Of a DNA stretch of 64,000 nucleotides, positions 45,908 through 55,538 are shown piece by piece (position 1 is the stretch's first letter; each line of letters begins with the position of its first letter). Under the pieces are notes generated by a model, which was not told the DNA's origin, made no database searches, and saw nothing but the letters and a program-made list of their open reading frames with translations. The position numbers were made by a program, and so were the translations under genes. The DNA is from Chenopodium formosanum (lineage: Eukaryota; Streptophyta; Magnoliopsida; Caryophyllales; Amaranthaceae), in assembly GCA_024500155.1 (NCBI GenBank), contig CM044874.1, positions 66,388,795-66,452,794 of the forward strand. Reading direction: 5' to 3'.

Positions 45908-47306
45908 TGATGTACACATTCTATACCATATTTTACCCTCGATTTATAACTATTTTCGTATGATTTCTAAGCTCTACGGAGCTATTTCTCGCTAATATTT
46001 TCTTCTCTAGTGTGGCTTGGTCTATTTGATTGATTTTGTAGGCATATGAAGATTTTCGGATGATTTGGACTTGTTTTGGATAGCCACGAAAGCTTATTAA
46101 GATGGAGGAGAATTTTACCCGTGTCCGCCCTGGAGGGCAACATTGCCCTGGCAGCCAGGGCGAAGAAGGAAAAGAAGAGAAGTCATGAGAAAGAATGGAA
46201 GAGTTCAACTTCCATCCGCCCGGACCGGGCGACATTGCCCTGGCAGACCGGGCGGACAAAAGCACTATATATGAAAGATTTCTTGAAGGCGTAAGATCGT
46301 TTTTGCTTCTCGCGCCCGACCGGGCGGCTTTGCCTGGTCTGACCGGGCGGAGTTTTGCGAAGCCCGTTTTTCTTATTTTTCGGGATTTCTTAATTAAGGG
46401 ATATAAATACCCATTGTAAACCCCGATAAAACATACTTAGTTATTATTTTTCTAGCTTTAAAACCTTCATTAGAACCCTAATATTCTCTCTTTCAAGTTT
46501 TGATCTTTGTTCATCAACAATTGGTACTTTTCTTCATTCAAGCAATTGGTATTCATCTTTATTTCTTCTTTTACTTTTAATTACTTATTAATCATGTTTT
46601 CTTCATTGATTATTGTTTTTGCTTTCATATATATGTGTGAGTAGTTTTCTAATTCCAAGATCTAGCGGAACCCGAATATGATTCATGCATGATTTAATTC
46701 TTTAAATTCTCAAATAATAATTGTATTTGATTTGCTTAATTGATTATGTTTATGCCAATACTAGATTAGGGATAATTGGTATTGTTATTAATCCTTTGTT
46801 TTAATCGCAACGGGAGTTGGGTTTTGACGGATTTGAATAAATCAATTACGGGTTTGAAGTTCATCACGGGAGTAGTTGAATGGATGATTAGGAAGTTAGA
46901 GTAATGTTCTTAAGGTCTTTAATTTACATGATTCCACGGAAGTAGGCTTGATTGTGATTAGAGAATCCATTGATAACTCGGGAGAGACCATTGGTATTAT
47001 TCATGGATTACTTTTCCTCATTAATCAATTGAATTATGTGTTAGGGGTAGAACGACTATTGCATTAATTGTATTCGTGGTAATGCTTGATCTTGGATGTT
47101 TTTAGCATTGATTTGTCATATTACTTAGATTTAATCGTTTTAATTAGTTCTTTAGTTATTGATTCTCACTTATTTGAATTGTTTACTTGCTTGAATCTTT
47201 TTAATTAGTTGAACCATAGTCTCTTGGGATCCGACCCTTGCTTGCCCGTCTACATAGTAGTGGTCTAGTTAGGTTTATTTTTGTTAGGTATGCGACACGC
47301 CTATCA
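45908..47306 (+). repeat. 3' LTR of the Athila-type element
   Basis: It is 1,399 bp and collinear with the 5' LTR, with an 11-bp deletion in the TTTACTTGCTTG region and scattered substitutions. It has the same three GC-rich hairpin units and TATA box. Confidence 0.95.
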
Positions 47307-47580
47307 CATATTGTCTCTTTACTCTGCAGGGATAATAATATGTTACACGAGACAAGCTTGGAAGACGGCAGAAAGGTTGCTTGTTAACACCAACCATCCT
47401 TGTTATTTTCCACCATGGGATGACCCACTTGATAGCAAAATCACGTGATTCAAAGACTTTCTTCCACCCATGGCGCCCAATTTTAGGGATGCGCTTCTTT
47501 CTTCTCACAAAGCAAGTGGGAGTATAATTTTCAATGTCGTCCGGAGGGCTAATTAATCCTAGCCTCTCCATTAGCCACAT

Positions 47581-47669
47581 CTGTAAAAAAATTCCAATGC
47601 AAATAAATTAATATTACAATACAAAAATATATTTTTTGATTTCTGTAATTAAAAATATTATTTTTCTAC
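47581..47669 (-). other. Predicted intron of antisense gene 1
   Basis: Minus strand donor CAG|GTAGAA and acceptor TTTTTTTACAG|ATG, 89 bp, AT-rich. Splicing joins two frames of similar style without disturbing phase. Confidence 0.65.
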
Positions 47670-48308
47670 CTGTAATAAAATTGGAGAACCACGAAGAGGT
47701 GCTTTTGGGTCCCTTTTCAATTCATCTAGACTAATCATAGTCTCTCCAACTATCAATGGCATTGGATTTCTCCCTGATTCAATTTGTTCTAGCACAGTGG
47801 TTATAATTGATTGGCCCTCGTTAATTTTACCACTACTAAGACAATATTGATTAAGCATGCAGAATAAGAACGCCCTTCTTCTATATATGTGAAAAGATTC
47901 AGAAAGCGGTTTATCAAAATAATAGCGTGCGAATTCTTTTAAGTTCACTACATTGCCATCTACTATTTTTGATAAATCCCTTTCCTTCAAGTTAAAGAAG
48001 CGCTCAAAATCCTTATAGTAATATGCATCTACTCTAGGGATTACTACCAGGTCTATTGCAGGGAAGCCTAAAATAGCACCAAATTCCTCTGGCAAAGGGC
48101 TAATTTCATCATACCCTATTCTAAATCAATGTGTATCAATGTTCCAAAATTCTAAAGCGGTATGTATGAAGTCTATGTCTAAATCTACCCCTTTGATGCC
48201 ATAAATTCCCCCCAAGTGAAACAAATCCAATTCTTTTCTTTCTCTATTATTAAGAGATCGACACCATTCATGAGAATATTGGGTGAAGGTTTTAGTGGCT
48301 AAAGACAT

Positions 48309-48980
48309 GATTATTATTTTTTCTAAAGAGAAGAATATTTTTTCGATGAAATTATGAGAAGAATCGGTTGAGCAGGGGGCTATTTATGCACAAATTACGA
48401 GGAATTTCAATCTGACTGGAATACGGAGTCAGCGTCAATTGGCGTCACCACACCCGACATTGGCGTCACCCATCTGCTCTTGGCGCCACACGCTAAGTGT
48501 AGCGCCTGGCGCCACGCGCCACAGGCTGGCGCCAAGTCAGCAGGAAGGCCGCACGTGCTCAGTTGCGTTTTGATATTAAACTTGAGTCGGTTAATGACTT
48601 TATGGCCCCGTTTTAATTTTTTCTAAATATTTTTCTATCCTTTTCTTAATTAATTAATTAAATATAGCAATTATTTTAGTTAATTAATTTCCTTTTTGGA
48701 TTTTATATTAATTATCAAAAATCAGCTTTTTTCTCCGTTTTATTTTTTCCTTTTTTATTTTTCTTTTTGGGGGAGAGAGTCGGATAATACCCTCCATCAA
48801 TAATAAAAATGACGGAATTTTTGCGCAAAAATTATTATCACACTTGCACACACTAATATACACTAACATAATAATATATAATAATGAATTTACAATAACA
48901 TAACAAACAAAGTGTCTAAATAATAAGTCAAAGGCAAAGTTCTATAAAAAGTCAAAATAAAATACATATACAGAAACAAA
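48309..48980. other. Spacer between the two antisense genes
   Basis: It holds the upstream region of antisense gene 1: a TATA-like motif (minus strand CATAAATAG, near 48381-48389) and, 45-150 bp further upstream, a GGCGCC-palindrome island (48431-48538). The remainder, up to the end of antisense gene 2, is AT-rich. Confidence 0.55.
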
Positions 48981-51327
48981 CTACGGCGCCGGAGGACGTA
49001 GGCCCATCATGCCATAAAACTGCGCCGTCCGAGGAGTCACCTCTCCACCAGCTCCGGCCTCAGCACCAGCTCCAGTCTCCGTAGGAGGAGGAAAACTCAA
49101 CACAGGACCGCTCCAGCCAAGGTCAACCTGAGGCTGAGACCGCGGAGGCTGCTGCGATGACGAGCCAACCTCGTACATCCCACCACCTCTGAAAGCCGAG
49201 GTAGCCTCTCCTACCGGTGCAGTAGGAGCACCCTCAGAAGAAGATCCTGAACCCTTAGCAACGTCGGCTCGAGCAGCCTCGGAACGACCACCTCTACCTT
49301 CTGACGAAGTGCGACGACGTCTCGAGCTAGACCTCGCCGGATCTCTCCGCCCCTCAGGCCTCGTACGGGTGTGAGAAGCGATCGACTGACCTTGCAAAAA
49401 GCATTAAATCAGAAACAAGGTAAAACTGAAGCCATAATGCAATAATAAGTAAAGAAAAGTTACCTCTCGAACAGCGTCGTCTCGACGACAGGTAGCCGCG
49501 TTCCTCATCCGGACGAGCTGGCTCCGGAAGGCATCTATGCATCGTGCCATAGCCGAAACCACCTCGCGTGGGAACTGTCAAGAAAAATAAGTCAGTGAAA
49601 ATACATGATAACTGAATATAAGATTCTTAATTAAAACTAGACTTACACTGGTCTGGTGACGAGGAATCGACCGCTCCACGAAGCGCTCGCTCTCAAGAGC
49701 CGGAGAAATCATCTCCTCGATCGGCCCATATGTCCCCTGGTAGTGGATGGACATACGGGGTGGCACGAACTCAGTAGGACCATCCTGATAAGGAAGAAAG
49801 AAATCAGCAAGGTATTACTAGGGGGCTACTCAGCGAAAGATAAAAAGCTAAAGATCTTACCCTCACATCCTCGGTCGGTACAGGGGCTGGAGCTAACAAA
49901 GGAAGTAGCTCCTCTGCGTAACTCCGCCCAAGGATCACATGAGACCGCCAGAGGGAACCAGACTCCTCAGCCATGCTCGACAACTCTCTCTCGTCGAACA
50001 TGTGACGTGGTGGGGGAGCAGGAACAACGAAAACATCAGAAGAGTGCTGGATAGCAACTCTCTCCCCTAAATATACAACCGCTCCATAGGTCCCCAGAAA
50101 GTAGCGGCGCTCAGCAGAGTACTGTGCGGCTAATTCAGGGACTGTCCAACCGCCCCATGGTCGGTATACTACCTCAGGTCCCTATAAAAAGCACCAATCG
50201 GGTAAGAACATGTCCAAAACATCGTAGGAGAGCAAGATAAACACTGAAAGTCGTACCGAGATGATCCGACTCCGGACACGTGTAGTAGACATGTCCACAT
50301 GGTGGCCGCCCCAAGAGGCGCTCACCGGATACCCCCTCGGCGATGGTCTCGCTGACGCAATGGAAGGAAAGTACTCGTAGAACCAGATCTACAAAAAGCT
50401 AAAGCATGAGTAAATGCTAACTTACATGTAGGGCTAAACTTTATAGGGAATAATGTTTACCTCTACGACCTTCTAGAAAGCAGACAAAGCGACGTTCGTC
50501 CTAAAGGACCGGTGGCGACACGAGTCCCTCAGCGCGCGAACGAAGTCTGTGTAGGCCAAGCTGGCCCAGTCATAAGTCCCGATCTGCTAGAGATCGCGAA
50601 CAGCAGGGAGGTAGTAAAACAACGCCCTACTACCCCTGTCAGGGGAGAATGTCCCTGACAACAACATCAGCACAAAGATGCGCACCCGCTGCTCTCGGGT
50701 GGTCGCATCATCATCAAGAGCCGCTGACAGCGTCAAGCGGCGAATCCCCCTAGCACTAAACTGAGTCGTCTCGACCTCAGCTTGGGCCCGAACAGCAATC
50801 GGCCCCAACAACTCCTCGACCTCTGGAGAAAAGACGTCGATCCCACCGTCGAACGGCAGCGGCACAGAAGTGAACTCCAGTCCTGTGATGAGACTGAAGT
50901 CTGTAGGAGTGACCATCATCTCACCCCATGAAAAATGAAAGGTGTTGGTGGTGTCCTAGAAGAACTCCACCAAAGCGCGTACTACGTGGTGACCCCCGCT
51001 AGAGGCGACCATAGCCTCGGAGGTCTCGAACAAGGCAACCAGTCCGCAGGACTCCCATAGGAGTCTCGTCTCGCGGTCTCTGGAAATATGCATCCTATAC
51101 AAATCGCCTAGACCATCACAGCCAGAGCTGTGATGCCGTGTCCTCCCAGGCTCGGTTCCCCGTCTCACCCTCTCAGAAATGTGGTGGACAGGGGCAAAGA
51201 ACAAGGTCTGCTCATCCCACTCCGGGAACCGACCAAGCGAAGTGGACGGTGTGGTGTCGTCCTCCACGGGCTCATGCTCCCGTCTAGTGTTTCGGGACCG
51301 TGAACCTGAACCTCGTTATCTAGCCAT
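48981..51327 (-). pseudogene. Antisense gene 2 of the Tat-type element: six-exon plant mobile domain gene
   Basis: Minus-strand exons 51327-50461, 50388-50257, 50181-49861, 49784-49647, 49574-49464 and 49385-48981 join through GT-AG introns of 72-78 bp, every one phase 0, giving about 658 codons. Exons 1-2 read a plant mobile domain: TNTFHFSWGEMMVTPTDFSL, ITGLEF, then YDWASLAYTDFVRALRDSC and IWFYEYFPSIASARP. The C-terminal exon is low-complexity (Arg/Ser, Gly, Ala/Pro). Related host proteins (MAIN-type) act in gene silencing and genome stability, and the domain also occurs in transposons; the role here is unknown. Four in-frame stops are present: TAA at codon 4 (51316-51318) and TAG at codons 124, 247 and 285, each TAG at a position where the family usually has Trp. 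Confidence 0.78.
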
Positions 51328-52992
51328 GCTACATTGTGCAGAATCATCATAAATTAAGGTTCTATAGTATCTAAGGTTCGCCTAAGCCGCATGATACTAT
51401 GTTCGCAAAAAACAGAATATGTAGTACTAAAACAGAGCACAAATTCAAATTGAGCATGACAGTATTTTTTCAAGCAATCAAACAATTTCTTGCAACACTA
51501 TAGTGATTATTGTGACAAATTGAACAAGAATTGCTAGCAAAAACATCAAAGAACAAGCCACATTGTTCTTCACGACCTTAAGAGGTCCAACAATGGCGGA
51601 TTGCTCATTTCTTCACCAAATTGAGTCAAACAAGTCTCAAATTACTCCCAAGGCAATATACAAACATAAACAAGCAATTTCATGGCACAAAACTTGATAA
51701 ACAAAGCAAATTGAGCGTTATAAATTTCGAATTTTCATGAAATTAGTGAATAAACATGCCAAGAATTCATAAAAACCGGTGTGAGTTTGAGGAAAACTTA
51801 CATAGATCGGGAATATAGATGAAAAGAGCTTTGATTTGCAACAAATTTGAGCGAATTTGGTTGAGAAACGAGTGAGCAACGATCAATTGAAGTTTTCGGA
51901 CTTCTCTCGGGCTGTTTCGCGACGAACAGAGCAAGAAATGGACGAAAAATGGAATTTAAAGAAGATTCCCGTGCTGGCGCCAGTCCCTAGGCATTGGCGT
52001 CACGTTCTGTGCTTGGCGCCTGACGCCAACGCCAGCGCCTGGCGCTAATGCCTTTAGGCTGGCGCTGATTGTTTTTCAGCGACGCCAAAGCAGCCAGCCA
52101 CCTGTTGGGGTTGTGCTAGCCTTCTGCAATATATTTTGGGTTCCTTGGTACGCCAGTTAGCCCCTCTAAGCAATTTGACATGATTAAGTAATCGGCTTGA
52201 TTACATAAAGTGATCAACCTGATGAAAAGATCGTCTCACTTAGCTTAAAGCGCCTAAGCATTGGCTCGTAAGCAAAAGGCACCGACATATAGGTTCAAGA
52301 GCAAAAGGCACCGACATATAGATTCAAGAGCATAGGGCACCGACATACAGGTTCAAGGCGAAAGAGCGCCGACGTACAGGCATAGCAAGGGCAAAGTTCA
52401 GGCGAACTTTTAAAGATCGACAGGCGTGGGTCTTCGATAATTTCCTTTGGAAAATTATCGCATCAAATGAGGATGACTTCAAGAGAAGATGTCTTCAGCA
52501 TCATTCCCTAGCTTGCGGAAAGTTGTCACAAACAACTGAAGGTAATTTCGGGCGAAGTTGTCTTCGATCATAGCTCCTGAGGCATGGAAGATGATCATAA
52601 TGCGGATGAGAATTATTTCAAGAGAAATAATTTTCGATGATGTTCCCTTGGACGTGGAATATTATCATAGCGGGGAAGATAGTTTCGGGCGAAGCAATCT
52701 TCTAATTTGGAAGCAGTTACGGGCGTAGCGGTTTTCAAGCGGGATGGCATTCTCTAGCTTGCAGGAGGTCATCCAAACAACAGCAGCAGCAAACAATCAA
52801 TTACCTTTCAGAGACGTGTGCTCGACGGTGCAAGATACGCGTTTCTTAACTCTTTTATCTGTTTAACTAACGCTAGTTTTGCAGGTATTGGCGTTACAAG
52901 AGTGATTTAGGATTGCAGAACGTTCTGAATCATTCTCCGTCCCTATCGTTACTTTGGCTTTCGTTTTCGAAACTTGCGTTTCTCCAAACTCA
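51328..52992. other. Upstream of antisense gene 2 / 3' region of Tat-type element
   Basis: No coding frame is supported. It holds a GGCGCC-palindrome island (51974-52089), a tandem repeat of about 29 bp (52271-52385) and a degenerate array at about 52440-52760 with recurring TTCGGGCGAAG, TTTCAAGAGAA and CTAGCTTGC.GGA blocks. Confidence 0.6.
52271..52385. repeat. Tandem repeat, about 29 bp x 4, in Tat-type element
   Basis: Units resemble GCAAAAGGCACCGACATATA followed by GGTTCAAGA, the last copy more diverged. It is non-coding, near the 3' LTR; such arrays are common in Tat/Ogre elements. Confidence 0.8.
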
Positions 52993-52995
52993 GTC

Positions 52996-53009
52996 AAAGT
53001 GGGGGCTTC
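52996..53009 (+). other. Polypurine tract of the Tat-type element
   Basis: AAAGTGGGGGCTTC directly before the 3' LTR; the AAAGTGGGGGC form is usual in Tat/Ogre-type elements. Confidence 0.7.
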
Positions 53010-54957
53010 TGTAGACACCCATTTGTGTCTCCCCAAAACCAAACCTGGTGATGAGTGCCTTTCACGTCGAATCATGATCGAATGAAACGAAGTGTGGAAA
53101 GGTTTAGTGTTGCGGAAAGTTTTATTTCTTTTCTCTTCTCCCTGTTTTGAAAACTTTATTTTAAGAAAACAGCCAATCCAGTTTGGTTGGTCCATGATAT
53201 GGGTCCAATAGTGGTGTAGTTGGATAGGGCTTACAAAGACCTTTGCAACGATATATTATAAGCCCAATTCCGATGAATATTGAGGAAGTTATGGCCAATT
53301 TACTAAACTGGGCCCGGTTTGAGCTTTAAGTACGGCCTAATGATCTAGGGGAGGACCTAATATAATTTATCGTTCCTAATGTAATTAGGAATGGTTTTAG
53401 TCTTCTAGAACATTCTAGAAGGTCTTTATCATTCCTGATTCAGTTAGGATTCTTTAGAGTTTTAATCAAGATCAAATAGCATTTTCGATTGGAATTATAT
53501 TATTTTATCTTCCAGTACGGGAAATTTATCATATTTTCGAAAACGCGTGGAAAGTCAGTTTGGCGTCCAACCCCAGGCCTTGGCGCCTGGAACCAGGATT
53601 GGCGCCAGGCGCTAGCCATTGGCGCCTGGCGCTAGCCACTGGGCCTGGCGCCAATTAGCCAGGGCTGGCGCCAAGGTTGTTTTTCGGTCTTCAGACTCTG
53701 TTTTGTTAAATTATCTTTTTTGGATGATTTTCTCTATAAATATCGTATCAAAAACTCCGTTTTTCCAAAAAAAAGAATGGTCAATTCTCTTCTTCATTCA
53801 TCAATTCATCTTTATTCATTCATTCATTCATCAATTTTCATTCATTCGTTAGAATAAATATTCTTTCTTGCTTTTTAATACAAAATTCCGCATTCACAAG
53901 ATCTTGAAACACCTAGCCATATTCGAAGTTGCCTTCGCCCTAGACGTGAAAGGTTTTAATTTCTGAGGGTTTAGTCCCAAATCTCTATTTCAATTATTTA
54001 TTTTAGTTGTTTGATTATTATTTTCCTTGAAGTTACTAACGTGTGTATTTTGTTATTAGAAAGAGGTACGAGGCATCCAAGTAAGTACTTTAATGGTTTA
54101 ATTGATATTATGATGTAGAAATCATGCTTAGATTGTTATTATGATTCCTAGTATCATGTTTAGGGTAACTTCAATATTAAGTATGATTAAAAGTACGATG
54201 CTTCCTATGTTCTTCCTAATATTAATTCATGTTAGTATCATGTTAGGGCTAAAGATTTGATTTTTATTGTTTAGTGACATGCTAGGGTTTGTTATTAATC
54301 TTGTTAGTATCATGCCTAGGATCTTGCTATGCTTTAACGTGATTATAATTATAATTTATGATTATCATTATTTTTATGGTGATTGTGATTATTATTATTA
54401 ATTATGATTAAAATTATTATTAATGATGTTGATTATTTGTTCTTTATTGCTTGATCACACCTTTTATTGCATGCTTAAAGGGAATTTGTACTTGCAACCA
54501 CGCTTAATAAGATAATTAATAATCTTGTTAGGGTTAATTGTGATTATAATTAAAGTGATTGCCAATAATAGTTTATTTGTGCATTAAAATTCAACCAACA
54601 TAGATTAAACAGGTTTAGGGTTAATCCTATTGATTGTATGTTAATCAGAAAGCGCACATGAATACGAGCAGAATAAAGTAGAGGCCTATTATAAGGGCAG
54701 GTTCAATCTCTTTTAGGTTGGATTTGTACCATCATCCCCGAACCCTTATTTGGTTCATGACCTTATGGAGTTGACGATCTCTTGGATCGTTAAGGGGTGT
54801 AACCTTCACCTCGTGAACGGTTTACAAGTTCCTTAAAAACTTGTTGGCGACTCTTTTGCTCTATCTTCTTCCCTTTTGGACGCCACCGTACTTTAGTGTA
54901 TGATCACAGTGGGGTTCAAGCTAGTGGGATTTTAAAGGCTTGAAACTATTCCCTATA
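53010..54957 (+). repeat. 3' LTR of the Tat-type element
   Basis: It runs TGTAGACACCC ... CCCTATA (terminal CA changed to TA), 1,948 bp. The TATA box is at 53735-53742 and the GGCGCC cluster at about 53560-53678. It is followed by the target duplication GTAAC. Confidence 0.95.
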
Positions 54958-55051
54958 GTAACACTCCCAGAATTCGATGGTTGGGTTTTGAAAGTTAAAA
55001 GTTACTCTTATTGTTTTAAAAAGACTCGAATTTTAGGGGTGTTATAGTTAA

Positions 55052-55414
55052 TTTTCTATTTGAGGAGAGATTTATATTTATCACACCGCACCAAAAATAA
55101 AAACCAAACTTAGGAATTATCGAGTGATTCGACAGTTAAGTGACAAGCAGCGAACTATATCGACCACGTGGTGTAAGATCTTTCCTGCCACGTGTATGTA
55201 AGAAATAATAGTACTTTTTTTTTTTTTGAACACTTTTTAATTAGTTTTGTGCCTTATTGAATTGTAAGTTTTTTTTTAAAAAAAAAAAAAATCTATACAC
55301 CAAATTTTAAAGCATATTATTGATACAAACAATGTTATATAAAAGGTGTATACCTCTTTCAATTTTGAATATTTTGACGTATCCTACCCTTTACTTTTGT
55401 AAGAGCATAATATA
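55052..55414. other. AT-rich flank of the nested block
   Basis: No gene. Homopolymer runs of T and A at 55209-55227 and 55270-55292. Confidence 0.4.
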
Positions 55415-55538
55415 CTACCTCCACTTCGCATTACTTGCAACAAAGAAGAGTTTTGCGAACTCCTAGATAAAATATCTTCAACATAGTTATTGAAAAATAA
55501 GGGCATATACTTAAGTATTAATCCAATAAAAAAAACAA

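Larger units (their letters stand above)
40288..47306 (+). mobile_element. Athila-type non-autonomous element (gag-protease only), nested
   Basis: It spans 7,019 bp with LTRs of 1,410 and 1,399 bp and a perfect 5-bp duplication CATAT (40283-40287, 47307-47311). The primer site matches the tRNA-Asp type usual for Athila. It has one ORF for gag and protease and no RT, RNase H or integrase, so it must depend on enzymes from a relative. It sits in exon 2 of antisense gene 1 of the Tat element. LTRs differ at about 25 sites plus one 11-bp indel. Confidence 0.95.
39777..48308 (-). pseudogene. Antisense gene 1 of the Tat-type element (plant-mobile-domain-like), split by Athila insertion
   Basis: Read on the minus strand: exon 1 48308-47670 (213 codons), an 89-bp GT-AG intron (47669-47581, phase 0), and exon 2 from 47580 to 47312 continuing at 40287 to 39777 once the Athila element and one CATAT target copy are removed. 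The total is about 472 codons. One in-frame TGA (48126-48128, codon 61) breaks exon 1. The product has a WNIDTH...FRIGYDEISPLPEEF region, a helical middle, LLQMWLMERLGL across the splice, and a Lys-rich tail. This pattern resembles the plant mobile domain / DUF7745-type proteins found in transposon-linked plant genes. Function is unknown. A TATA-like motif lies about 75 bp upstream. Confidence 0.7.
28740..54957 (+). mobile_element. Giant Tat-type Ty3-gypsy retrotransposon with two antisense genes
   Basis: It spans 26.2 kb, or about 19.2 kb without the nested Athila-type element, with LTRs of 1,904 and 1,948 bp and a perfect 5-bp target duplication GTAAC (28735-28739, 54958-54962). Order: LTR, primer site, 1.7-kb leader, gag-PR-RT-RH-INT (32360-39254), antisense gene 1 (39777-48308), antisense gene 2 (48981-51327), repeat-rich 3' region, polypurine tract, LTR. 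The size, DNGS protease, C-x2-H-type zinc motifs in gag, G-patch-like segment and extra ORFs after INT all point to the Tat/Ogre/Retand group. LTRs differ at about 22 positions (roughly 1.2%, by eye). Pol is broken, so this copy is inactive. Confidence 0.93.
24219..55046. mobile_element. Solo LTR (Ty3-gypsy, chromovirus-like), broken by nested insertions
   Basis: Only 24219-28739 and 54963-55046 belong to this layer. It begins TGTAATACCCC and ends GGGGTGTTATA, a pairing typical of LTRs of plant Tekay/Del-like elements. The flanks GTCAA (24214-24218) and GTTAA (55047-55051) look like a 5-bp target duplication with one transition. Removing the Tat element (28740-54957) and the Helitrons leaves about 1.9 kb. 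No internal gypsy domain remains, so it reads as a solo LTR. Confidence 0.5.

Noticed and set aside
40456..46419. Paired short ORFs of 72-74 codons in both Athila LTRs
   Set aside because: They are duplicated because the LTR is duplicated, overlap the GC-rich hairpin units, and lie partly upstream of the TATA box; no protein motif.
48981..51327. Host gene trapped by chance in the Tat element region
   Set aside because: The gene lies wholly between INT and the 3' LTR inside one target-site duplication, shares the element's palindrome islands on both sides, and extra ORFs at this position are a known feature of the Tat group; capture by the element is the simpler reading, though family copies are needed to prove it.
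29220..53852. Short ORFs over the GGCGCC islands in the Tat LTRs and leader
   Set aside because: Coding potential is a by-product of GC-rich palindromes lacking stops; no similarity and no conservation of frame between islands.
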